38,138 nucleotides of DNA from Clostridiales bacterium. GTDB taxonomy: Bacteria; Bacillota; Clostridia; Oscillospirales; Butyricicoccaceae. The notes under the pieces are model-generated. The model saw only the letters and a program-made list of their open reading frames with translations. It was not told where the DNA came from and searched no databases. Of this stretch, positions 1 to 12,448 are shown piece by piece (positions within the stretch are counted from its first letter, which is position 1; the number at the start of each line of letters is the position of its first letter). Where the stretch lies: assembly GCA_019421385.1 (NCBI GenBank), contig JAHZFK010000010.1, forward strand, positions 10,112 to 48,249, in the 5' to 3' direction. The position numbers and the translations under genes are program-made.

Positions 1-3000
1 CTGGCAACGCTGGATAAGGATCCGGCGCACACCTCGGAGGAAGCACTCATCGAGATCTACAAGAAGATGCGTCCGGGCGAGCCGCCCTCTGTCGAGTCCG
101 CGATGAACTTGATGGATGCCATGTTCTTCGATATGCGCCGCTACGATATTTCTGCGGTTGGCCGCTATAAGTACAACAAGAAGCTGGACATTGCCCGCCG
201 CATTACCGGCCATAAGCTGCTCAGCACTGCGGTTGACCCGATGACCGGCGAGGTGCTGGCGGAGGAGAATGAGATTCTCACCCGTGAGAAGGCACGCCTG
301 CTGTCGCGCCGCGGCGTCAACCATGTGACGATTGAGTCCGGCGAGGGCACAGCGGTCAAGGTGTTCGGCAACGGTATGGTCGATGTTGATGATTTCAGCG
401 ACTACACTGGTTTTTCTGCTGAGGAGCTTGGGATCAAGGAAAAGGTTCGGTTCTCTGTTCTCAAGGAGATCGTTGATTCTGGCGTTTCGGGCGAAGAACT
501 GAAAAAGGTTGTTCGCACCCGTATGCACGACCTGATCCCCAAGACCATTATCGTGGATGATATGCTGGCTTCTATCTGCTATCTGCTGGGTCTGGGTCAC
601 GGCATCGGCACGATCGATGACATTGACCATCTGGGCAACCGTCGTCTGCGCTGCGTAGGCGAGCTGCTCCAGAACCAGTTCCGCATCGGCTTCAGCCGTA
701 TGGAGCGCGTCATCCGTGAGCGCATGACCATTCAGGATCTGGATATCGTAACCCCGCAGAGCCTGATCAACATTCGCCCTGTGACTGCGGCGATCAAGGA
801 ATTCTTCGGTTCCTCTCCGCTCTCGCAGTTCATGGACCAGAACAACCCGCTGGCAGAGCTGACGCACAAGCGCCGTATGTCTGCACTGGGTCCCGGCGGT
901 CTGTCGCGTGACCGCGCATCCTTCGAAGTGCGTGACGTACACTATTCGCACTATGGCCGTCTGTGCCCGATCGAGACGCCTGAAGGTCCGAACATCGGTC
1001 TGATCTCGTATCTGGCAACCTATGCGCGCATCAACGATTTTGGCTTCATTGAAGCGCCGTACCGCATCATTGATAAGGAAAACGGCCGCGTAACCGATCA
1101 GGTGCAGTATATGACGGCGGACGTCGAGGACGAATATATCGTTTGTCAGGCGACCGAGCCGATTGATGAAAACGGCTATCTGCTCAACGAACGTGTTACC
1201 TGCCGTATGCGCGACGAATTCGTTGAGGTCGATCGCAAGGACGTTGACCTGATGGACGTTTCGCCTCGCATGATGGTTTCGGTTGCGACGGCGTTCATTC
1301 CGTTCCTCGATCACGACGACGCAAACCGCGCACTGATGGGCGCGAACATGCAGCGTCAGGCAGTGCCGCTGCTTAAGACCGAAGCGCCGGTGGTTGCAAC
1401 CGGTATGGAATATAAGGCGGCAGTTGACTCCGGTACGATTCCGCTGGCAGAGGGCGACGGCGTTGTCACCCGTGTGACTGCGCGCGAGGTTATTGTGCAG
1501 TATGATAACGGTGAGGAAAAGACCTATCACCTGACCAAGTTCCTGCGCTCCAACCAGTCCACCTGCATCAACATGCGCCCGATCGTTGATTTGGGCGAGC
1601 GTGTTAAGAAGGGCGACGTGTTGGCTGACGGTCCTTCGACCGATAAGGGCGAAATTGCGCTCGGCAAGAACGCATTGATCGGCTTTATGACTTGGGAAGG
1701 TTACAACTACGAGGACGCCGTTCTGCTTAACGAACGTCTGGTTCGCGATGATGTTTACACCTCGATTCACATTGAGGAATATGAATCCGAATCCCGCGAC
1801 ACCAAGCTCGGGCCGGAAGAGATTACCCGCGATATCCCGAACGTTGGCGAGGATGCACTGCGCAACCTTGACGAGCGCGGCATCATCCGTGTAGGCGCGG
1901 AGGTGCAGGCGGGCGATATTCTGGTCGGTAAGGTCACGCCCAAGGGCGAAACCGAGCTGACCGCAGAAGAACGTCTGCTGCGCGCGATCTTCGGTGAGAA
2001 GGCGCGCGAGGTGCGCGATACCTCTCTGCGTGCGCCGCACGGTGAAAGCGGTATCGTAGTTGACGTGAAGGTGTTCACCCGCGAAAACGGCGACGAGCTG
2101 AGCCCGGGCGTCAATATGGTAGTTCGCGTATATATTGCGCAGAAGCGTAAGATTTCGGTCGGCGATAAGATGGCGGGTCGTCACGGTAACAAGGGTGTCG
2201 TTTCCCGCATTCTGCCGCAGGAGGATATGCCGTTCCTCGAGGATGGCCGTCCGCTCGATATCGTGCTGAACCCCTTGGGCGTTCCGTCTCGTATGAACAT
2301 CGGTCAGGTGCTCGAGGTGCATCTGGGCTTTGCTGCCAAGAAGCTGGGCTGGAAGGTTGAAACCCCGGTGTTTGACGGCGCAACGCTGGATGATATTAAG
2401 GAAACACTGGTGGCTGCCGGTGTTGACGAAGACGGTAAGAGCGTTGTTTACGATGGCCGCACCGGTGAAAAGTTTGACAACCGCGTAACCGTCGGTTATA
2501 TGTACTACCTCAAGCTGCACCATCTGGTTGACGATAAGATTCATGCCCGTTCTACTGGCCCGTACTCGCTGGTTACGCAGCAGCCGCTTGGCGGTAAGGC
2601 GCAGTTCGGCGGTCAGCGTTTCGGTGAAATGGAAGTTTGGGCCCTCGAGGCGTATGGCGCAGCCTACACCTTGCAGGAGATCCTGACGGTCAAGTCGGAC
2701 GATATTACCGGCCGTGTCAAGACCTACGAGGCAATCGTAAAGGGTCACAATGTGCCGCAGCCGGGCGTGCCGGAGTCGTTCAAGGTTCTGGTTAAGGAGC
2801 TTCAGTCGCTGTGTCTGGATATTCAGGTGCTCGACGAAAATATGGAAGTGATCGAACTTGCCGAGGACGATGAGGACGAGGCGGATTTCATCCGTCCGAT
2901 GGAGCAGGCTGTTTCGGGCGCGGATGAAGAATTTGCTGCTGCTGGCTTTGGCATCAACGATGCCGAGGAAGGCGATACCGATCTCTTTGCACTGGATAAC

Positions 3001-3057
3001 GCCGTCGAGGATGGCGATGATGCCGTGGATGATTTTGATGATGGCCTGAGCGAATAA
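1..3057 (+). CDS. rpoB: RNA polymerase beta subunit RpoB (5' truncated)
   Basis: This is the beta subunit of the core RNA polymerase, which forms one side of the active-site cleft and binds rifamycins. The frame is open from base 1 to a TAA at 3055-3057, giving 1018 codons; the family is usually near 1200 residues, so roughly the first 200 are outside the window. The ATG at 67 is internal, not a start. The rifampicin pocket around 811-900 has the sensitive-type residues at the E. coli D516, H526 and S531 equivalents (codons 835-837, 865-867 and 880-882). The downstream ETPEGPNIGLI block and the C-terminal GGQRFGEMEVWALEAYGA clamp motif are intact. The last 60 or so residues are very acidic (many D/E), a low-complexity tail after the conserved core. 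rpoC follows after 54 bases, so the two are probably cotranscribed. Confidence 0.98.
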   Translation: MATLDKDPAHTSEEALIEIYKKMRPGEPPSVESAMNLMDAMFFDMRRYDISAVGRYKYNKKLDIARRITGHKLLSTAVDPMTGEVLAEENEILTREKARLLSRRGVNHVTIESGEGTAVKVFGNGMVDVDDFSDYTGFSAEELGIKEKVRFSVLKEIVDSGVSGEELKKVVRTRMHDLIPKTIIVDDMLASICYLLGLGHGIGTIDDIDHLGNRRLRCVGELLQNQFRIGFSRMERVIRERMTIQDLDIVTPQSLINIRPVTAAIKEFFGSSPLSQFMDQNNPLAELTHKRRMSALGPGGLSRDRASFEVRDVHYSHYGRLCPIETPEGPNIGLISYLATYARINDFGFIEAPYRIIDKENGRVTDQVQYMTADVEDEYIVCQATEPIDENGYLLNERVTCRMRDEFVEVDRKDVDLMDVSPRMMVSVATAFIPFLDHDDANRALMGANMQRQAVPLLKTEAPVVATGMEYKAAVDSGTIPLAEGDGVVTRVTAREVIVQYDNGEEKTYHLTKFLRSNQSTCINMRPIVDLGERVKKGDVLADGPSTDKGEIALGKNALIGFMTWEGYNYEDAVLLNERLVRDDVYTSIHIEEYESESRDTKLGPEEITRDIPNVGEDALRNLDERGIIRVGAEVQAGDILVGKVTPKGETELTAEERLLRAIFGEKAREVRDTSLRAPHGESGIVVDVKVFTRENGDELSPGVNMVVRVYIAQKRKISVGDKMAGRHGNKGVVSRILPQEDMPFLEDGRPLDIVLNPLGVPSRMNIGQVLEVHLGFAAKKLGWKVETPVFDGATLDDIKETLVAAGVDEDGKSVVYDGRTGEKFDNRVTVGYMYYLKLHHLVDDKIHARSTGPYSLVTQQPLGGKAQFGGQRFGEMEVWALEAYGAAYTLQEILTVKSDDITGRVKTYEAIVKGHNVPQPGVPESFKVLVKELQSLCLDIQVLDENMEVIELAEDDEDEADFIRPMEQAVSGADEEFAAAGFGINDAEEGDTDLFALDNAVEDGDDAVDDFDDGLSE

Positions 3058-3111
3058 GTTATGAAGGACAACAAAATCATCTGTGAATAGGGAAGGAGCA
3101 TCTTAAAATAT

Positions 3112-6645
<3,534 letters not shown>

Positions 6646-6682
6646 GATTCGGTTTGTTAAAATCATAGTATAAAAAGCAGGG

Positions 6683-6716
6683 AACAGGGGAATGCTGTAA
6701 GGCGTTCCCCTGTTTT
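6683..6716 (+). terminator. Rho-independent terminator after rpoC
   Basis: A 13-pair stem (one G-T pair) has arms at 6683-6695 and 6702-6714 with a 6-base loop and ends in TTTT. It lies 37 bases after the rpoC stop and before an independent promoter, so it probably separates rpoBC from the L7Ae/str genes. The short T-run suggests it may be leaky. Confidence 0.8.
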
Positions 6717-6815
6717 GGCAACTTCATAAAAATAGGAAATCCGGTTAGAAATGCAGGCATTCGATTTCTATTGGTAAAATTCGTACAAAAATGAAGAAAA
6801 TCTCCGGAAAAATGC

Positions 6816-6844
6816 TTGACTTTCAAAAAGAAAAGACTTATACT
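6816..6844 (+). promoter_or_regulatory. Sigma-A type promoter for the L7Ae/rpsL/rpsG/fusA unit
   Basis: TTGACT at 6816-6821 and TATACT at 6839-6844 are separated by exactly 17 bases. Predicted transcription starts near 6851, about 23 bases before the ATG at 6874. It lies between the rpoC terminator and the next gene. Confidence 0.85.
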
Positions 6845-6873
6845 AATGAAGTATGCCGTATAGGAGGGTTAGT

Positions 6874-7116
6874 ATGCTTTCAGAACTTCGCACGGCGCAC
6901 AAGGTGATTGGCGTAAAACAATCCAAAAAAGCGATTCGGGACGGCAAAGCCGAAGAGGTTTTTGTGGCGCTCGATGCTGAAAAACGTGTGGTCGGTCCGG
7001 TTTATGAGCTGTGCAGTGAAACAGACACCAAGCTCACGGAAATCACCACCATGACCGAACTCGGGGACGCCGCCGGCATTGATGTTGGCGCGGCAGTAGT
7101 TGCGGTTTTGCGCTGA
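6874..7116 (+). CDS. ybxF: Ribosomal L7Ae-like kink-turn RNA-binding protein (YbxF type)
   Basis: A small L7Ae/L30e/Gadd45 family protein of 80 residues. Bacillus homologues (YbxF and YlxQ types) bind kink-turn RNA; the exact cellular role in bacteria is not settled. Assignment rests on the motif pattern (IGVKQSKKAI near the N-terminus, a VFVALDA strand, a C-terminal GIDVGAAVVAV) and on the position between rpoC and rpsL, where Firmicutes usually carry ybxF. Another in-frame ATG lies at 6853, but the AGGAGG at 6862-6867 stands just before 6874. The predicted transcript also begins at about 6851, so 6874 is the better start. It is the first gene of the unit leading into rpsL (65-base gap). Confidence 0.88.
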   Translation: MLSELRTAHKVIGVKQSKKAIRDGKAEEVFVALDAEKRVVGPVYELCSETDTKLTEITTMTELGDAAGIDVGAAVVAVLR

Positions 7117-7181
7117 ACTGTTTTGTTGAATCGCGCAACAAGCGCTTTTCATAAATATTTTTGAAAGAAGGAGGAAATAAA

Positions 7182-7601
7182 ATGCCAACTTTTAACCAAC
7201 TCGTCCGTAAGGGTCGCGAGGCAGTCGTTTACAAATCTACGGCACCGGCTCTGCAGGTAGGCTACAACTCTCAGAAGAAGAAGGCTACCGATCAGTCCGC
7301 TCCGCAGAAGCGTGGCGTTTGCACGACGGTTAAAACCATGACGCCGAAGAAGCCGAACTCTGCGCTTCGTAAGGTTGCTCGTGTTAAGCTGACCAACCAG
7401 ATGGAAGTTTCCGCTTACATCCCGGGCGAAGGTCACAACCTGCAGGAGCACTCGGTTGTAATGGTTCGCGGTGGCCGTGTTAAGGACCTTCCTGGTGTCC
7501 GTTACCACATCATCCGCGGCACGCTGGATACCCAGGGTGTAGCAAACCGCCGTCAGGCTCGTTCCAAGTACGGCGCGAAGCGCCCGAAGGCCGGCAAGTA
7601 A
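7182..7601 (+). CDS. rpsL: 30S ribosomal protein S12
   Basis: Protein S12 of the small ribosomal subunit sits at the decoding centre. It is 139 residues long. An AAGGAGG at 7168-7174 fixes the ATG at 7182; a TTG at 7161 in the same frame lies upstream of that site and is unlikely to be used. The TPKKPNSALRKV and GGRVKDLPGVRYH motifs are intact. The lysines equivalent to E. coli K43 and K88 (K56 and K101 here), which change in streptomycin-resistant mutants, are wild type, and the aspartate that is methylthiolated in many bacteria follows at D102. About 13 residues between YNSQ and APQKRG are extra relative to E. coli, as is usual in Gram-positives. Confidence 0.98.
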   Translation: MPTFNQLVRKGREAVVYKSTAPALQVGYNSQKKKATDQSAPQKRGVCTTVKTMTPKKPNSALRKVARVKLTNQMEVSAYIPGEGHNLQEHSVVMVRGGRVKDLPGVRYHIIRGTLDTQGVANRRQARSKYGAKRPKAGK

Positions 7602-7655
7602 TTTTGCCACCCACAAGGTTTTGCGAGAATTAAAAGTTTTCAGCAAAGCACACTC

Positions 7656-7720
7656 ATGCTTTGTCTGAGGCGTTTTATATCCGATTATCTGATAAACGGG
7701 TATTTACCTCGGACAGGCAT
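7656..7720 (+). other. Structured rpsL-rpsG intercistronic region (candidate RNA element)
   Basis: The 188-base gap between rpsL and rpsG is long for this block and contains a folded segment. Bases 7656-7659 and 7661-7670 can pair with 7707-7720 (ATGC, then TTGTCTGAGG against CCTCGGACAG and GCAT, with one bulged base and a few G-T pairs). A smaller helix CGTTT/AAACG (7671-7675 with 7694-7698) fits inside. In E. coli the corresponding gap is where S7 binds to repress its own translation. Whether this element does the same is inference only. Confidence 0.4.
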
Positions 7721-7789
7721 TACAACGGCTGTCATGAAGGCACGCCGGAGTACCTATGAAATCAAATTTTTTTGAAGGAGGGAAGTAAA

Positions 7790-8260
7790 GTGCCAAGAAG
7801 AGGTAATGTCCCCAAGAGAGACGTTCTGCCCGATCCGCTTTATAATTCCAAGCTCGTCACTAAGCTGGTAAACTCTATCATGCTCGACGGCAAGAAGGGC
7901 GTATCGCAGAAGGTTGTTTATGGTGCTTTCGATATCGTCCGTGAAAAGACCGGACGTGAACCGCTGGAGGTTTTCACCGAAGCGATGGAGAACATCATGC
8001 CGTCGCTGGAAGTTAAGGCGCGCCGTGTAGGCGGCGCTACCTATCAGGTGCCGATGGAAGTGCGTCCGGAGCGTCGTCAGACCCTGGGCCTGCGCTGGAT
8101 CACCAAGTATGCCCGTGCTCGTTCTGAGAAGACCATGCGCGAGCGTCTGGCTGGTGAGATCATGGATGCCTGCAACAATCTGGGCGGTGCTGTCAAGAAG
8201 CGCGAGGATACGCACAAGATGGCGGAAGCAAACAAGGCGTTTGCACACTATCGCTATTAA
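7790..8260 (+). CDS. rpsG: 30S ribosomal protein S7
   Basis: S7 nucleates assembly of the 30S head and contacts the E-site tRNA. It has 156 residues, the usual Gram-positive length. The start is a GTG at 7790: it lies 6-8 bases after GAAGGAGGG, and the resulting N-terminus (PRRGNVPKRDVLPDPLYNS) is the canonical one. Typical internal blocks include NSIMLDGKKG, EVKARRVGGATYQVP and a C-terminal THKMAEANKAFAHYRY. It lies in the str gene order between rpsL (188-base structured gap) and fusA (35-base gap). Confidence 0.97.
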   Translation: MPRRGNVPKRDVLPDPLYNSKLVTKLVNSIMLDGKKGVSQKVVYGAFDIVREKTGREPLEVFTEAMENIMPSLEVKARRVGGATYQVPMEVRPERRQTLGLRWITKYARARSEKTMRERLAGEIMDACNNLGGAVKKREDTHKMAEANKAFAHYRY

Positions 8261-8295
8261 TCTGCGATCCACTGAGCGTTTGAAAGGAGAGCAAT

Positions 8296-10395
<2,100 letters not shown>

Positions 10396-10400
10396 AACTA

Positions 10401-10429
10401 TTGCATTTTTCTGTGAATTGCAGTAGAAT
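10401..10429 (+). promoter_or_regulatory. Internal sigma-A type promoter for tuf
   Basis: TTGCAT at 10401-10406 and TAGAAT at 10424-10429 are separated by 17 bases in the 80-base fusA-tuf gap. Predicted transcription starts near 10436, leaving a leader of about 40 bases with a GAGGAGG ribosome site. It would let tuf be expressed above the rest of the block. Confidence 0.65.
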
Positions 10430-10475
10430 AAATTCACCATGACTTTGAATTTAATTTACGAGGAGGATATCCACA

Positions 10476-11681
10476 ATGGCAAAGGAAAAATTTGACCGCT
10501 CTCTGCCGCACGTTAACATCGGTACCATCGGCCACGTTGACCATGGTAAGACCACGCTGACCGCGGCTATCACCAAGGTTCTGGCTATGGCTGGTGCTGC
10601 AGAGTATCAGGCTTACGACTCCATCGACAAGGCGCCGGAGGAGAAGGAGCGCGGCATTACGATTAACACTGCTCATGTTGAGTACCACACCAAGAACCGT
10701 CACTACGCACACGTTGACTGCCCGGGTCACGCTGACTACGTTAAGAACATGATCACCGGTGCTGCTCAGATGGACGGCGCTATCCTGGTTGTTTCTTCCG
10801 CTGACGGCCCGATGCCCCAGACCCGTGAGCACATCCTGCTTGCTCGTCAGGTAGGCGTTCCGTATATCGTTGTTTTCATGAACAAGGTTGACCAGGTTGA
10901 CGACGAGGAGCTGCTCGATCTCGTTGAGATGGAGATCCGCGATCTGCTGTCTTCTTACGAGTTCCCGGGCGATGACATCCCGGTAATCCGTGGTTCTGCT
11001 CTGGCAGTTCTGACCTCTGACTCTACCGATCCGGACGCTCCGGAGTACGCTTGCATCCGTGAGCTGATGGACGCTGTTGACACCTATATCCCGACTCCGG
11101 ACCGCGCTGCTGACAAGCCGTTCATCATGCCGGTTGAGGACGTATTCTCCATCACCGGTCGTGGTACCGTTGCTACCGGCCGTGTTGAGCGTGGCCAGCT
11201 GAAGATGGGCGAAGAAGTTGAAATCGTTGGTCTGATGGACGCTCCGCGCAAGACCGTTGTTACCGGTATCGAGATGTTCCGCAAGCTGCTGGACTACGCT
11301 GAGGCTGGCGACAACATCGGCGCTCTGCTCCGCGGTATCCAGAAGACTGAGATCGAGCGTGGCCAGGTTCTGGCTAAGCCGGGCTCCATTCATCCGCACA
11401 CCAAGTTCCACGGTCAGGTTTACGTTCTGAAGAAGGAAGAGGGCGGCCGTCACACTCCATTCTTCAACAACTACCGTCCCCAGTTCTACTTCCGTACCAC
11501 CGACGTTACTGGCGTTATCACTCTGCCGGAAGGCACTGAGATGTGCATGCCGGGCGACAACGTCGAGATGGACGTTGAGCTGATTACCCCGATCGCTATC
11601 GAGGAAGGCCTGCGTTTCGCTATCCGTGAGGGTGGCCGCACCGTAGGTTCCGGCGTTGTTACCAAGGTTAACGCTGACTAA
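10476..11681 (+). CDS. tuf: Translation elongation factor Tu
   Basis: GTPase that delivers aminoacyl-tRNA to the ribosomal A site. It has 401 residues, slightly longer than the 394-396 of E. coli or Bacillus. Motifs: G1 GHVDHGKT at 19-26, G3 DCPGH at 81-85 and G4 NKVD at 136-139; domains 2 and 3 are complete with the family C-terminus. A GAGGAGG lies before the ATG. Codon use is even more biased than in neighbours, with many GCT, GTT and ATC codons, as expected for one of the most abundant proteins. It is followed at once by a strong terminator. Confidence 0.98.
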   Translation: MAKEKFDRSLPHVNIGTIGHVDHGKTTLTAAITKVLAMAGAAEYQAYDSIDKAPEEKERGITINTAHVEYHTKNRHYAHVDCPGHADYVKNMITGAAQMDGAILVVSSADGPMPQTREHILLARQVGVPYIVVFMNKVDQVDDEELLDLVEMEIRDLLSSYEFPGDDIPVIRGSALAVLTSDSTDPDAPEYACIRELMDAVDTYIPTPDRAADKPFIMPVEDVFSITGRGTVATGRVERGQLKMGEEVEIVGLMDAPRKTVVTGIEMFRKLLDYAEAGDNIGALLRGIQKTEIERGQVLAKPGSIHPHTKFHGQVYVLKKEEGGRHTPFFNNYRPQFYFRTTDVTGVITLPEGTEMCMPGDNVEMDVELITPIAIEEGLRFAIREGGRTVGSGVVTKVNAD

Positions 11682-11693
11682 TTTTTGATTTTC

Positions 11694-11726
11694 AAAAAGC
11701 TCCCGTGCTTTGCATGGGAGCTTTTT
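11694..11726 (+). terminator. Strong rho-independent terminator after tuf
   Basis: Fifteen-pair stem with one G-T pair, arms 11694-11708 and 11712-11726, three-base loop and a TTTTT tail inside the descending arm. It starts 13 bases after the tuf stop codon. Confidence 0.93.
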
Positions 11727-11779
11727 CCTGTGTTAATGTGTCTTCCGTGCGGAAAACTACCGATAAGGAGGGATGCGCT

Positions 11780-11995
11780 ATCAAACAGGATAAGATCAAA
11801 CAATATCAGATGGAAGCGGCGCAAAAGCAATTTGAGTGGTTGGCGTGCAGCAAGCCTGCTGCAGCCAATGATGATAACGACGCAGTTGAAGGAATTGCGT
11901 TGCCGCCGCATGAACGTGGTTGCGGCCATGCTCATCCCATGCGCGGGACAAACAGCGAAGATTTGACAGAATGGTGCACAAAGCACGAAACATGA
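11780..11995 (+). CDS. Possible small Cys/His-containing protein with non-canonical start
   Basis: I do not recognise this protein. The frame is open up to a TGA at 11993-11995. A near-perfect ribosome site (AAGGAGGG, 11765-11772) stands 7 bases before an in-frame ATC at 11780, which would be a rare start codon and gives 71 residues. The first in-frame ATG is at 11810 (61 residues), without a ribosome site. A different-frame ATG at 11773 yields only six residues. The product is hydrophilic, lysine/glutamine-rich at first, with a C-terminal half containing PPHERGCGHAHPMRG and WCTKHET, a Cys/His pattern that could bind metal. It is enclosed by the tuf terminator and by its own terminator that begins at its stop codon. 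An upstream frameshift is an alternative explanation. Confidence 0.4.
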   Translation: MKQDKIKQYQMEAAQKQFEWLACSKPAAANDDNDAVEGIALPPHERGCGHAHPMRGTNSEDLTEWCTKHET

Positions 11996-12033
11996 AAACA
12001 AAGCTGCCGGATGGATTCCGGCAGCTTTGTTTT
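11995..12033 (+). terminator. Rho-independent terminator after the small ORF
   Basis: Seventeen-pair perfect stem with arms 11995-12011 and 12017-12033 and a 5-base loop, ending in TTTT. It begins on the last base of the TGA stop of the preceding small ORF, which supports that ORF being a transcribed unit. Confidence 0.92.
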
Positions 12034-12042
12034 GGTTGGCAT

Positions 12043-12071
12043 TTTACATTTTTTTCGTCTTGTGTTACAAT
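12043..12071 (+). promoter_or_regulatory. Sigma-A type promoter for the small membrane protein and recD2
   Basis: TTTACA at 12043-12048 and TACAAT at 12066-12071 with a 17-base spacer. Predicted start near 12078, about 56 bases before the ATG at 12134, just after the preceding terminator. Confidence 0.78.
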
Positions 12072-12133
12072 AAATCGGGTGATGACACCAGCGGGTTGCT
12101 TGCTGCATAGCCTGAAAACAGGAGGGGAGACTC

Positions 12134-12433
12134 ATGTCTGTTTTTTGGGAAGCTGTGTTGGCAATTTTTGCAGCCATTGGTTTGTATACGAGTTTGCATG
12201 TTGTTTATGAGTTGTGCTTTGCACGTTTGCTGCGTATGCATGGTTCAGCGGAGCTGACTTTGTATGGCGATGGAAATGATGCGGCAAGTGAACAAATGAT
12301 TCGGATTGCGTTGCGTGTACGTAAGCAATATTTGCCCGGCCTTTCCATCACATTTGTTGAGATTGGCTGCGGTGGAGAGAACAATATCGCAAAGCATTTT
12401 GCATCCAAACAGGATATTATGTATTTGGAATAA
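12134..12433 (+). CDS. Small membrane-anchored hypothetical protein
   Basis: Ninety-nine residues; I do not recognise a named family. ACAGGAGGGGAG stands before the ATG at 12134, so the start is well supported. Residues about 4-28 form a single hydrophobic segment (AVLAIFAAIGLYTSLHVVY and flanks). The remaining 70 residues are soluble in character, with a predicted strand-rich stretch (AELTLYGDG, LSITFVEIGCGGENN). This would suit a one-helix protein with a cytoplasmic domain. It has its own promoter and lies 15 bases upstream of recD2, so the two are probably cotranscribed; a functional link to DNA repair is not shown by the sequence. Confidence 0.75.
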   Translation: MSVFWEAVLAIFAAIGLYTSLHVVYELCFARLLRMHGSAELTLYGDGNDAASEQMIRIALRVRKQYLPGLSITFVEIGCGGENNIAKHFASKQDIMYLE

Positions 12434-12448
12434 CAGAAAGAGGAACGG

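Noticed and set aside
7117..7181. TTGAAT with CATAAA upstream of rpsL as a separate promoter.
   Set aside because: Spacing of 18 and a poor -10 box give no better than chance support; cotranscription with the L7Ae-like gene is simpler.
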